Of a stretch of 64,000 bases of DNA, positions 24,101 through 35,881 are shown one piece after another. Location of the stretch: the NCBI GenBank assembly GCA_018350325.1, contig JAEVLN010000002.1:2568295-2632294 (forward strand), in the 5' to 3' direction. This DNA is from Globodera rostochiensis. Its lineage: Eukaryota > Nematoda > Chromadorea > Rhabditida > Heteroderidae. The position numbers and the translations under genes were made by a program. A model generated the notes under the pieces. The model worked only from the letters and a program-made list of their open reading frames with translations, was not told where the DNA came from and did no database searches. Numbering within the stretch: position 1 is the first letter of the stretch; every line of letters begins with the position of its first letter.

Positions 24101-27100
24101 CAATGTTTGCGCATCGCAACGGTCGCTGAGGTGCGCGACCGCTACCAACAAATCGATTTGGCGCTGAGAGGGGGTACGACGATAATGGCTTTTTATGTTA
24201 CGGCATTTTGAGTAGAGAGCGGGCGGCATTTTCTCGGGAAGCCCGCGGGATTGCAATTCGGGATCCTGGGCCCAGACATCGGGATCCAGATCCAAGCATT
24301 GTTCAGATTGATGGGATCCCGAAAAAAATGTTCAGAGATTGATCGGGATCCCAAGCCGGGATCTTGACCGACCATTTGTGGGGGGATTTTTGGCATTGGG
24401 TCAGGAATTTAGCCGTGATCTTGACCGACCATTTGCCGGCATTAGGTCGGGGGAATCGGAAATTTAGCCGGAATCTCGATCCCGAAAAATGGGTCCCGCC
24501 GCGGGGTCTCTGGTATATACGGTAGCGTTTACTGGAATATGCTCTTGGAAGAACGGCGCCTGACTCTGCAGCACCGGAATGAGCCGTTTGTTCACAAACC
24601 ATGCCGGAATGAACTCGGCAATGTGCGGGATGCATCGGACGGCATTTTGCTGAAAGTTGGCATTTGAAATGCCAACAAAAATTTCAACAAAACCTTCAGA
24701 TGCGGGTCTAAACCCTGCAAAAGTTGGATGAGCAGGTCGAAGCAGCGATCTTCCACCTGTTCATCATTGAGGCGACGAAAAATCACGGGCAGCTGGTCGA
24801 GCAGGGCGTTGTTCAGCTCCAATTTTATTATTATTATTTTTATTTGTATTTAAATATAAAATAAATTGGAGGCAAATAGCCAAATATTTATTACAGAAAA
24901 CTAATTACCTCCTAACAATGAACAAATTCACAATGTCCATTTATTTGCCCACCTGTTTTTCGTCACTTCTCCCGACAATTCGACGAAACCACGGCCTCAG
25001 GCGATGGATGTTGTGACTTTCACAGTGCTTAAATTTTAATTTAAAAATTTTATTCTCAATTCGTTAATTAAGCGTTTAATTACCTAATTAATTTATTTTT
25101 TAAATTTAAAAAATGCCTGAAGCATTTGGCTGAGGGGCCTGAGAAGGACGTGAAAAAGTTCGTATGCCTCCAGCAAATGTTCATCAAATCGCCGCAAAAT
25201 TCGACGGAACCACAGCGATTCCGGAATTTGGGCAATTAACGGGCACAGAGTCTGGACAAATTAAAATTGTCTCAATTAAATTTGTTCCCCCCATTATTTC
25301 AACGCGTTATTATTGTTGGCACCTGTCCCAGGAAGGTTGCTTTGCTGGCCGGGTCAAAGTTTTGTGCCAAATCGTCCAATTGGCGCAGAGCGCCCAATGC
25401 CGGGTCGTCAAAATGCTTTGTCTTAAGCATTGATTGATTATTGATTGATTGATGATCGATTGATTGATTGGCGCGATCGGATTCGGTCAGTCAATGAGGA
25501 GGGGGCGGGGGTCAGAGAGTTTTTTTTCGAAATTTCATTTTAAAAAACTTTGCTTACCAATGCCAACATTTGGACGGCCGGCCGCTGCTCAACCTCCTTG
25601 GACAGCACTTTGGCCAGGGACCCCTTCAGGTTGGGCCCCAATTCGTCCGCCAACAGTTCCAACGCCACGTCCAACTGATCGATCACAATTTGGTGACTCT
25701 CCAAATTGTTGCTGACTTCGATCAGACGACGGCCGCCTTTAACAATAAATTAAATTAAAGTCAATTTTAAAATTATGCCATGACGTCAGTCAGTCCAATG
25801 CTTATTTAAACTTTAAATTATTTGCTTTAATTATTTAAACTTTACAATTATTTAAACTTTAATTATTTAAACTTTAAATTATTTAAACTTTACAATTATT
25901 TAAACTTTAAATTATTTAAACTTTAAATTATTTAAACTTTACAATTATTTAAACTTTAAATTATTTAAACTTTAAATTATTTAAACTTTACAATTATTTA
26001 AACTTTAAATTATTTTCATTTACCGGCATAAATCCAACAGATCAGTGCACCCAACGAAAAAACGTCGGCAGCGGTGGTCACCGTTTGGGTGTTGGGCGCC
26101 AAATATTCCGGTGCCAAAAACTAAAAATATTTTTAAAATAATGTTTTTTAGCCTTTATAAATTTTGGGAAATTGGCAAATACATCGAGGTCAGGCTGAAG
26201 GCAGGCTGGGAACTTTTTGGTCCACGGAAAGCACGGGAAAATATTCTGAAATTGTGCAACAATTTAAATTTAAATTTCCCCCGGGGGGCTGACCGGTTTT
26301 TTGGACGCAACGGAAAAGGCGAAGCCCCCAATTTTCCAAAACTGTTGAGAGACGATGAACACCGCTTGCGGTGTCAAATTGCCATGCAATATTTTGGCGT
26401 TGTTGTGAAGGTAGGAGAGGCCTTCAATAAGCTAAAAAAAATGTTTTATTTATTTATTTATTTTTAATTTAATGAATTGTTTATAATTTGGATTTTGTGC
26501 CTGAAGTATGCCCAGCTTCATCTCCAGCTTCTCCAACACGAAGCCGCCGACCTCCTCCGGCACAAAGTGCTCGAACAGTTTGTCCAACGTGCACTGCAAT
26601 GGTTCGCTTGCAAATGCAAGAAGGTCTCTAAAAAATGTTAAATGAACTTCTTTAATATTTATTTTGTTTTTAAATGCCAAAAAAAAATAAAAAAATAAAG
26701 AAACAGTTACAAAAGGATCCCGAAAAATATTCCATTTCAATAATTAATGGTGAAATGATTGTATTTTTGCTCTAATGCCCATCAAATTGTGCTGCTGCTG
26801 CTGTTGCTGCTACTGCTCGCTAACTTGTTCTCCGCCAACGGCTTCAACAGTTGCAAAATGCGCGGGTGTTGCAGCTGCTGCAGTTGGGTCAGGTCATAGC
26901 GCAACAAATCGGCCAGACAAAGCCGGTTCAGACGGCCAATGCGGGCGGGGCCCTTTACATTCCATTTTTTGTCGAAGAGCAGCAAAGAGACCTCCTTGAA
27001 GAAGTTTGAACAATTTAAATTTGAGTTGCAGCACAACGCCAAGCCGATGTGTAAAAAAATTGTGCAAAAATATTTTCGAGCCTTTTCAGCGGTCTGTGCC

Positions 27101-28287
27101 ACGTTGGCTTGTGCCAAAAAGTGATGCCAATGTCCGCCAACAATGGGCCCGGCACTTTGAAGGCAATGAAAGTGAGCATCCAAAGGCGTTCCGCCGGGAG
27201 GCGCCATTTGCATTGGTCGCTTGGCCGAGGAGGGCGTCTGAAAATTTGATTTTTAAATAATATATTATATATTTGATTGAATATGTTTTTTTTTTGTAAT
27301 CCATTTAATTTAATGATAATAATATTAAAATTCAAATTTATAAACAAAATGCCGGACCAATGGCGAGGCGGACATGGCACCGTTGGAGAGGGACACGGCA
27401 GAGGACGAGGAGCAGGTTGAGCCGCTTCGTTTTGGCACCTAAACTCTCTCTGTTTTTTACCTATTTAAATAGTTAAATCATTTAAAAAAAATTAAAATGG
27501 ACTTTTACGGTTTTTGCCAAATTGACCGCTTTGAAAATCAAAACTCTACCGACCGAATTCGGTTGTTGAACCGACTGCTGTCGGAGAGGGACAGCAGCAG
27601 AACGTGCAGAATTTAGAGGGCTCCTTTTAATTGGCATTATTATTATTTTTTTTTATATAAATATTATTATTATTTTTATTGTTTTTTTCTTTCTTTTGGC
27701 GGCAATTTGTGCCGTCTCTCAAAATGTTGCGGTCGGTTTCAAACAAAAAAATATGGGCCAATTTGTTTACACATTTCAGCGACCCGCGCCTCAAATTACG
27801 GACTTTCGTGCAATTTGTCATTAAAATGCACACCCTTTTTCCCCCAATTTTAAAGTGATGTTTTTGTTAATATGTACAGAAACAATTTGTCACAATTTGT
27901 CAGCAAATTAATGCACTTTTAACAAAAAGCGTACTGTAACTCTCCGATTTGTAGCCAATCCAAATTGGGGTTGGCAGCAATTCCTGGGAATTTTTTTGGC
28001 TATCCGTGCCATTTCTCGACTCGAAACTCAAAAAACCGATGGGTTTCCACGAGAATCAAAAAGGCAAAACTCTCACAGCCCCCTCAATTTATCGCTAATG
28101 AGTCTTTTATTTACCTTCCACCGTTTAGCATGCCCTCAAGGCCCGTAGGCGTCGGCACTTTGTCCGCGCTGCCGGCGCGCGGCTGCGCGTGTTGTCGCGG
28201 CGCCAGTGCCATCAGTGCGGCGCGCGTGTCGCACGCGATGGACGCGCGCGCGGTCGGACGCGGGGAATTGGACATTTTGGCATTCAT
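21151..28287 (-). CDS. SCYL2: SCYL2-like pseudokinase (CVAK104), 970 aa
   Basis: SCY1-like 2 is a clathrin/AP-binding pseudokinase on endosomes and the TGN. Twenty-three exons: 28115..28287, 27554..27623, 27358..27438, 27082..27237, 26825..26994, 26501..26627, 26294..26431, 26183..26245, 26024..26120, 25558..25736, 25323..25421, 25117..25251, 24953..25027, 24694..24816, 24533..24649, 24034..24163, 23811..23890, 23702..23752, 23551..23642, 23158..23360, 22787..22914, 21427..21641, 21151..21361 (971 codons; human 929 aa). A disordered N-terminus precedes a degenerate kinase fold: EVSLLLFDKK, LQHPRILQL, DLLAFASEPL, IEGLSYLHNNAKILHGNLTP (HGN replaces HRD), WKIGGFAFS (no DFG), FLAPEYLAPN. HEAT-like helices follow (LWFRRILRRF, IPAWFVNKRLIPVLQ, LVLGLALPELSP), then a Gly/Ser/Gln/Pro tail. 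Three introns are GC-AG (donors at 27081, 26500, 25116). The first two or three exons are the least certain. Confidence 0.9.
21642..22742. repeat. ~115-bp G-rich minisatellite in an SCYL2 intron
   Basis: Nine or ten imperfect units combine ATGTCGGAAGAAATTGTTG, an A-rich block and ATGATCGGGGAAGGGGGG. It fills most of the intron between exons 22787..22914 and 21427..21641. The plus strand carries many G-runs; the transcript strand is C-rich. Confidence 0.93.
22945..23155. repeat. CTCTCTGATCA-type repeat in an SCYL2 intron
   Basis: An imperfect 11-13 bp repeat, about eighteen units, filling the intron between exons 23158..23360 and 22787..22914. Confidence 0.9.
23385..23545. repeat. ~26-bp AT-rich tandem repeat in an SCYL2 intron
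   Basis: Five to six units of ATTGTACTAATTGCATCATA with minor changes, directly beside exon 23551..23642. Confidence 0.85.
24237..24520. repeat. GGGATC-rich repeat, possible degenerate MITE
   Basis: Iterated CGGGATC / GATCCCG motifs with a loose inverted match at the ends (CCCGCGG...CCGCGGGG). No target duplication was found. It sits in the SCYL2 intron between exons 24533..24649 and 24034..24163. Confidence 0.45.
25795..26015. repeat. Short TTTAAACTTTA tandem repeat in an SCYL2 intron
   Basis: A 15-18 bp AT-only unit (ATTATTTAAACTTTA) repeated about thirteen times in the intron upstream of exon 25558..25736. Confidence 0.9.
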
Positions 28288-31200
28288 TTGGATTTGGCAA
28301 CAATTAGCCAAAAGGCCTCAAAAGTAGAGAAAGTTTGGCAAAAACAAAAAATGCTAACAAATAAAAATTATATTTTAAAAACAGAACTAAATAAATGTTT
28401 TGTCGCAATGTCAGCACAAAGAAAGACGCCGTAGGGCTAATCACCGAAACCCCAAAATCGGGGGATTTTGAGTGCCGAAACCCCCGGTTTGATGAGTTTG
28501 GGAAAATGCCGGAATTTCCGTTTATTTTAAACTGCAGAAAATGCGATTGTCTCCGTGTCGGTTGCGGGCACAGACAACCCATGCACTTCCCCTGCGGCGA
28601 AAAATGTCTTGAAAAACAAATAAAGAAACGATCAAAGCAAAAAATGTTTGGACACTCTTTTTGCAGCAAGGCTTGATCAGAATAAAAATGAATTCAACAA
28701 ATATTAAGGAAAAGCATGCAAAAAGCGTGCACATAACTCCTTCATTAATAACCTGCACAAATTTGTGCTTTTTGCGCAACCCCCGAGGGGGAAAATGGGG
28801 GGGGCGTTGGCGTAGGTTTGGTGGGGCTAACCAACTAACAAATCCCTCCCCTCCCGCACAAAATCCCCCCAGGGCAAATTTCCGGGGCATTTGTGGCGCG
28901 ACGTCAATTGGGCTGTGAAAATACTCACTCACGGCAGAATGAGTTGGGAGAAAATGGCCGAGGGGCGGAAAGTGTTAATGGGCGAAAGTGCGAATTGATT
29001 GGCACTTTTTTTGTGTGTGTGGGAAAAATGGCAAAACGCCTTCGGCGACGGCGACACCGAACCGGTTCATTGGTTCCAAAACAATTCACACAGCGGCATA
29101 ACCATAAAGTCGGCTGCTTGGCTTCAGAACTTTTTCAGTCAATGTGCCACAAAATAACCCCAAACAAAATTTACACAACAAAAATATCGTACTCAGCCCT
29201 GGGACTGAATTTCACGGGCACAAACGGCATGGCCTCATAACAGCGCCCCAGGCGCTGGCTGAACAAATTTGGACTCAAAACAAAACGAAACGAAAGGGTG
29301 CCGTCGGTCGAGTCGAGCTCACCAAAATGTGATGTGATGTTTTGTGTAATGCTCAACATTTTTTTGGCAAAAAAGGGAGGAGGAGGGGGGGGGGGAGTCC
29401 AAATTAATGACATTCCATGCGGGGGAGGGACAAAATGCGGGGGACGGGGGACGGGGGGGGGCGATGGTTGACAGGACAGACCCCCGCAAGGCACAGAGAT
29501 GGCCAGAAAATGAATGAGTTAGGTAAATGGCATTGGAATGAGCAGCCGTCCCCGGAGGGCAAAAAATTAGGTGCCCTTCGGCGGACATTGAAATGTCAGC
29601 AGGCGAAATGAAAGAAAGCGTTGGGCGAACGTCAGTCAGTCTTTTGCAAAATATGAACTGAACTTGAAGCCGGAGAACAACCAGCAGTTTGATCAAAAAA
29701 AACGTTTTTGACAATCGCTAAATAAATCAAAATAATATTTGCCCGACGAAAGGCCTTCCGTTTAATTATATTGTTACTTCTCATGCTGGGAATTGACTAA
29801 GCTTTTAATGAACATGGACAGAGCCAATTGAAACTTATCTGCCAATTCGAGAGTCTCGACAATATACCCGTGGGGCCAAAATGCCATTTTCTGCCCGCAA
29901 AAACCACACGGCATTCATGGCGGCCGGCTGGGAGAGGCTGAAGAGAAAGGCACCGATGGGAGGGGAGGGGGGGGGGAATGCAATTAATGGGTGAGAAGAG
30001 GGCGGGGGGGCACGGACAACGGGGGGGGGGAGGGGGTGGGCAAACGTGGAGGGCCCGGAAGGAAGAAGAAAGGAGATGCCGGCGGAGGGGGGGGGGGTGA
30101 AATGCCCCCAGGATATGGGGGGGGAAATGCCGGGGGGGGGGGGAGGGGGGGGGGGTTCGTGGGCAAAATATGAGAGGGAAAATTTTCGGGAGGGGGGGGG
30201 GGGGCGGTGGACGAGAAGAACAATTTGAGGGGATGGATGAAGCTTTTATCAGATTCAAAAATGCATTTTTGTATGGGACTGAATTTGCCCGGCGGCGATT
30301 GTCTCGTTGGAAATTATAATTTTGATGCCAAAAACATTGGCGCCGTGAGACAACGGGCGGGGCGGAAGAATTTGTTTATTATCTGTCATTATATTCGGGG
30401 GGTGGGGGGCGATCGATAGTCCAAATGTAATTGGACCCCGGAGGGGACAAACAAAGCGCGTAACTTTTTTTGTACTTACTTTATGTATATTTAGTCAGAA
30501 CCTTTTTGGCACTAATTATAATTAATTAGTTCATTTGGCACTTGAGTATTTAAGTTGAATCCAAATGTTTTTGTCACTAAAGCACCAAATTTTCAAACTA
30601 TGGCCCACCTCAGGTTATTTATGCATGAACTTCTTTTTGAATTTTGAACTTTCGTGTCGATGGGACGCCAAAGTTTTTGTGGCCATGGAATTTTGGAAGT
30701 ATTTCAATGCATTGCCCGACAATTAATTGGGGCCAAAATGCGCATTTGTCCCCCCCCCCCCCCCCCCCGGGGCTGCTACAAAAATGCCCTCATAAATCGT
30801 GCGCTTTGGGCGGCGGAATTGCGTCAATATGGCGCCGGGGGGGGCTGAAAATACCCGACGACGATAAATAATACTCTCTAATAATAATGAGCAAATGCTG
30901 GCAAAACGGGGGAAAGCGGAGGCGGAATGTGACGAACTTTAAATTAGAATTTTTCATTTTAAAGGGTGGCTTTTGCAAAAATATGTATAATTTGCGGTAA
31001 ATATAAAAATTAAAAAACCTCAAAATAATGCGGTGGACGACGAGAGTCTCGGGGCAAATTTTGGGTCTCGGGCATCGCCAGTGGGCGAATGGCACATGAA
31101 AGTGAGAAGAGAATAAATGGGGGCAAATAAACGAATCAACAAAAAAAAAATGCCTTTGGCGGAACAAAGTGACGGCACTAATTTGGGCAAATGAATAATG

Positions 31201-31338
31201 CCAGAAATTGTTTAAAATCGATTTTTTCACTAATTTTTTGCCAAAATTCATAAGCAAACAAATTTGTGTTTAAATTGAAAACAGAAAGAAAAAAGAGTTA
31301 AAATGAAAGTGGCATGAGATCAAGCGATCACTGATTGG

Positions 31339-31450
31339 TAGGGATGCTCGAGAGTCTCGGGTCTCGAACTGAGAAATTTCTCATTTTGTTGGGTCTCGGT
31401 TTTAATCTCGGTCTTGACTCTCGGTAAATTTCAAGTCTCGAGCATCCCTA
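31339..31450. mobile_element. hAT-like MITE B, 112 bp
   Basis: Termini TAGGGATGCTCGAGA / TCTCGAGCATCCCTA; 8-bp duplication CTGATTGG at 31331-31338 and 31451-31458. The interior iterates GTCTCGG. Confidence 0.93.
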
Positions 31451-31630
31451 CTGATTGGTCGTCGGGAATCGGGGCTGCTCGTAATTACGGATTAGCGAAT
31501 TAAGGCGGTTCTTGACTGTTACGGATCACGAATTTAAAAAACACATTTACGAACATCCGCGCGGGGATGGGTGGGGGGTGGGGGGTGAAATGACACAATT
31601 AAATGAATGAATGTGTGAAAGTGTCTAAAC

Positions 31631-31707
31631 TAGAGTTGTTCCCCGACCCCTCGGGGCGGAAAAGTCGGGGTCGGGGTTGGCCATGTCGGGATTGGGGAAC
31701 AACCCTA
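31631..31707. mobile_element. hAT-like MITE K, 77 bp
   Basis: Termini TAGAGTTGTTCCCCGA / TTGGGGAACAACCCTA; duplication GTCTAAAC at 31623-31630 and 31708-31715. The interior iterates GTCGGGG. Confidence 0.9.
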
Positions 31708-32635
31708 GTCTAAACATTCTCCCCGCCGGCAACAAAATTATGCTTTTGCCCAATTTGCCCAAAACATTGGCTTTCTGATGGAATTTGCGTTTGGTGATTA
31801 AAACGTTCAAAAACTCTGAAGCTCAACCCAAAAAATATTTAAAATTGGATGCACCTGATCCAAACAAAACGTCAGATTTTGGCACGGAAAGCCTTCAAAA
31901 CAGGCATTTTATGACTGAAAATGTGCCAGAATGTAAAATTAGATTGTGGGCAAATAATAAAATAATATTTAATCATCGGCTGGCACTAATTGAATTTTCT
32001 TTGCTGAAAGGTGCCAATGTACTCTTGCCGCCTATTTCTTTATACACATAATCCTATTAAATGGGAATTATTATTTATTATAAAATTATGTTTTTCTTTA
32101 CAAATCTTCACATAATATTATGGCACATTGGACGGACAGAGTTCAAAAATTAAACATTTTCTCGACGGCGCCTATCCGTGGCACTGTCGACCCCTTCCCC
32201 GCCACCAGCAAAAGTGAAAATCTGAAAAAGAAAATTCATTTAAAATTTTGCGTTTAAAATTTTAAAAAATTTTGTGCGTGGCCAACTCTTTGGCGAACTG
32301 TCGTCCAACATCCCATGGGACTGCTAATGAACGGTTTGGCGAGGCAAAACTTTTGTCGAGACGAAACAAATGCCAATTTTGGGGGGTCGGCTCATTTTAA
32401 ATCGCTTTTTCCCTTTTTCAAGTCATTTTTTTTTGTGAATAGCAAATTGCATTATTATATTTAGTAAAGCGTGAATAAAACAATTCTATGAAAATATATT
32501 TTTTTTAATTTAAAAATATATTTTTATTATGAAATGCAAAATTTTTGTCGCCGCTGTAACAGAAACAGTCGAGAAGGCAAATCAAAAACCGAATGCGAAA
32601 ATATGATTGAAATTTCGGGGATAAACTAGTAATCG

Positions 32636-32717
32636 GGGAGGGGTCGGGGTTGTCGGGGGATTCCCCAAAATTGTCGGGGTTCGGGATTTTCGGGGGTTCG
32701 GGATGTCAGCCCTAAGC
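32636..32717. repeat. CGGGG-rich probable MITE remnant
   Basis: Iterated GTCGGGGTT / TTCGGG units ending GTCAGCCCTA, a terminus like that of the MITEs, but with no matching left end or target duplication. Confidence 0.4.
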
Positions 32718-32804
32718 CTAAAAAGAAATATTGATAAAAATAAATGTGTAAAATATTTCGGTAATTGAAATTGAAATAATATTTTTGCCGAAAATTTATT
32801 GCAT

Positions 32805-33381
32805 TTATTTTCCTTCTGCAAATATTTGGTTGGATGCCATGCTGAGACAAACGCTCCAATAGCACACATTGAACACCGCGAATCCGATGGGCATCCAAAC
32901 CCGGGCGTACCAGTCAATTCGAGCTGAACAAAACGGCGGAAATTATTGCCCCCCGGGCATAAAGTTTAATTTTAAATTTCTAAAAAAATTAACAAATTTA
33001 AAATTCAAAAATTTTCAAGCCATTAATTTGCTTGAGCCTAGCGATTTACGGCAGCTAAACTCGGCGTTTCGGGTCATATGTAGTTGATCAATAGGTCTGA
33101 TCACTCAAACTTCAACCCAAATCGGGCCAAAAACCTGGCAAATAGTCCGGCTTGCGAAGTTTGCGCTTCAGGGACATCCAAAGCAGACGATGCAACGGCT
33201 GCGCGGGATGCATTTCCAACTGTGGCACAAAATGGTCTCAATCATTTTTGGGTTTAAAAAAATCAAAATATGACAACTTTTTTATTTAATTCAATTTCCA
33301 AGTTTTAATAATAATTTTTTATATTTTTATTAATTAGGCTTTCACATAAACCGCTTGAAACGTTGGCAAAATGTCACTCAA

Positions 33382-33414
<33 letters not shown>

Positions 33415-35657
33415 GGTGTCGTGCGGTGTAACAGTTGCACTTGCGCCCCTTACGCCACCGCCGCCTCCGTCCAATGGAAGCAGCAGCGCCGTGTTCAGCA
33501 ACGGAGCACCGAAGCCCGGCGGCACAATGCCGAGAGAGGTCAACACGGCACAACCAATTCCACCCTCAAAAATGCATTTGTATTAAAAAGAAGTCAAAAT
33601 AAATGCATTGCATGCACTGACTGACCAGCTCGCACGTGCATGGGGCAAGCTCGCGCATTCCCAACTCCGTCTCCCATTCGTCCTCCGTCTGTCCGTAATG
33701 CGTTGGCATTTGTCCATCATCCCCGCAGGTGTCGTCCGAGGTGTTTCGCGTCAGCGATGTCGTGCCAGCGCCTCCGGCGATGGGCCGTCGTTGCGCGTGC
33801 CGAAGGTTGGCGCTCCCGCCGCCGGAACGGCGCACATTACGCATTGCACAGTCGCGATAACAGACGACCGCATATTCGATCAGAGCACTGATTTATGGCA
33901 TTTTTGTTTTTGTTGACCCAATTCTTAAATTGATCAGTACCAGAATACGAAAGCTTGGCACGTGCCGAGCCACACATCGACCACCTGTTTAATTCAATTA
34001 ACACTCACTAATTGTATAACTCATTAGCTTACTTTTACGTAGTTCACCGGCGGCAATTTAGCGTTGATGGATGTTTGCATTGTGGTGATGGTCAGCAGCG
34101 TGGTGGTGGCCAACGCGACACGGCCGGCGGTCGAGTGCATGTCGATCCAGAAGCTTACCTGGGATTAAATTATTTATACATAAATTAAAAATTAAAGATT
34201 AGGTCTATTTTTGGCACTTAAGCTGCTTGCTCTAAGCATGAGTGACCTCTTAAGCTTTGCTTTAAAGAAGGCTTACCAAGCTGACGCACACAATCATCGA
34301 GGTGGGCAAGTACAGTTGCAGCACAAAATACGTCATCAGCCGAGACAAGCGCAGTCGCATGCGAAGGCACGCGTAGGTGCCGGTGTTCGTGTGCGACGTG
34401 CACTCCACGCCGGTGTCAATGTAGTCAAGATGGAAGTTGGGCAAGTCCTGGCCAACGCCTAAGGCAAAACAAATTCAAAATTCAAAACACTCATTAAAAA
34501 CAACCCTTTAAAATGGGAAATTAATTCTAAGCCTTAAACGTCTTGGACTTGTGGGGGCTGGGTCGCACCACCACCACCACCACCTGGCTTTAGCTGGACC
34601 GGCTCCGTGTTGTGCGCCCATTCGTACACAATGTCGCGCGTGGTGTGCGCGTAGCTGATCAAGTCGAAGTCGCAGTGCTGCACGTCCAAAGGGTACAGCT
34701 GCAAATGCATGGGGCACGAGCACACCAACGACAGACGGGAGCCTTTAAAGTCTAATTAGTTTGTTCTTAATTAGTTTTGAATAAATATTAATTTACTGTA
34801 GAGAACGGTGCCGTTTGGGTAAATTCGGACAAACATATTTTCTGTGTCCACCTCAAAAATATTAAAAAATATAAAATTCAAATTTAAAATTAATTTATTT
34901 GCCATGTGACGATGTGCCGCCTTTTCAGTGGGGAAAAATGTGTCAGGCAGCCAAATTCGGGTTTTCACATATGGCACAGTCAGAAATTTTGGAGGAGGCG
35001 GACTCTGAAAATTATTAAAAATTTAAAAATATAAACAAAATAATTTCAAAAAAATGCCATTTGGTGGCCCATCTGAGCGTATGCAAGCCGTCGATCCACC
35101 CACTGTTCGCGAAACGTGATTTGCAAGCTGTACTCCATGTCCACCACGTCGATGTTGCTCAACATGCGCACCAAAATGTTCACGCTGACACGAACAGCTT
35201 GAAGAATAAATTAAATTAGTTAAATTCAATTGAAGTTAACTAAATAATGTCGTCATGTTTAGTTTTTATAAATAATAAAAGTAATTTATCATATTTTTAT
35301 GGGGCTCTTATGCCGACCGATTGCCTTCAAAATGAAATTCCAATCACCCCCAAAAAATTGTCATCGAAGCAAAATGCCATTGCCAACAAAAATGACCGTG
35401 CCGGGCCATCTCAGCCCCGTACCGTTTGTGCCAGCCTCGGCTGGCGGTCGAATGCGTCTGTCGTAATTGCGCAACAATTCACCCAAAATTTGTTGATCTC
35501 TTGCCAGCCAAGTGCCATGTAATTTGGTGCTCGAATTCTGCGGTTGTTGTTGAGTCGGCGAAACAATGTGTTGCCTCAGGGCACCATTTCGATTGGACAA
35601 AACGCCAAATGGACAAAGTGTCGACATTGTGAAAAGCACACAAAACGGCACAAACAT
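32805..35657 (-). CDS. Cys-loop ligand-gated channel, GluCl/glycine-receptor type, 573 aa
   Basis: Probably an anion-selective pentameric receptor of neuron or muscle membrane. Exons 35423..35657, 35058..35197, 34903..35004, 34797..34851, 34584..34742, 34277..34458, 34033..34158, 33941..33984, 33626..33887, 33352..33564, 33135..33219, 32805..32923 (574 codons). A signal peptide ([20 protein letters not shown]) precedes the ligand domain: [36 protein letters not shown], the Cys-loop [15 protein letters not shown] and a second Cys pair ([12 protein letters not shown]) typical of GluCl/GlyR. M1 is [21 protein letters not shown]2 is [20 protein letters not shown], with AGR where PAR is usual; M3 contains [21 protein letters not shown]4 is [19 protein letters not shown]. 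The long intracellular loop carries an 11-Asn run. Two introns are GC-AG (donors at 35057 and 34902), the second 51 nt and stop-free. Confidence 0.92.
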
Positions 35658-35712
35658 TTTTGGGGATTGACTGTAAGTGCCAAAGCAAAAAACAAAAATT
35701 GATAATTGAAAG

Positions 35713-35881
35713 TAGGGTTGGACGGGACCGGGACTTTACTAGACAAAAACAAGAGAAAAATGCTTGGTTAAAAACCGGGACCATTAGGATTTTAAAGAAA
35801 TTTAAAAACCGGGACTAAAATTTCAGTACCAAAATGGAAAAATGGACCATTCAGTACTGGTCCCGGTCCCGTCAAACCCTA
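35713..35881. mobile_element. hAT-like MITE L, 169 bp
   Basis: Termini TAGGGTTGGACGGGA / TCCCGTCAAACCCTA; duplication ATTGAAAG at 35705-35712 and 35882-35889. The interior iterates CCGGGAC. Confidence 0.92.

Larger units (their letters stand above)
28288..32804. other. Gene-free stretch upstream of SCYL2
   Basis: No exon I can support on either strand. It contains poly-G tracts (29385-29460, 29960-30220, 30751-30770) whose complements make long Pro-rich open frames, MITE B (31339-31450), MITE K (31631-31707), a hairpin-repeat relative (32155-32195) and a CGGGG-rich possible MITE remnant (32636-32717). The part next to 28287 should hold the SCYL2 promoter. Confidence 0.6.

Noticed and set aside
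29797..30258. Pro-rich minus-strand frame
   Set aside because: It arises from poly-G runs on the plus strand; no conserved residues or introns.
35400..35422. GC donor (CCCG|GCACGG) for exon 1 of the Cys-loop channel
   Set aside because: A GT donor (AACG|GTACGG) slightly upstream gives the same phase and a family-like length.
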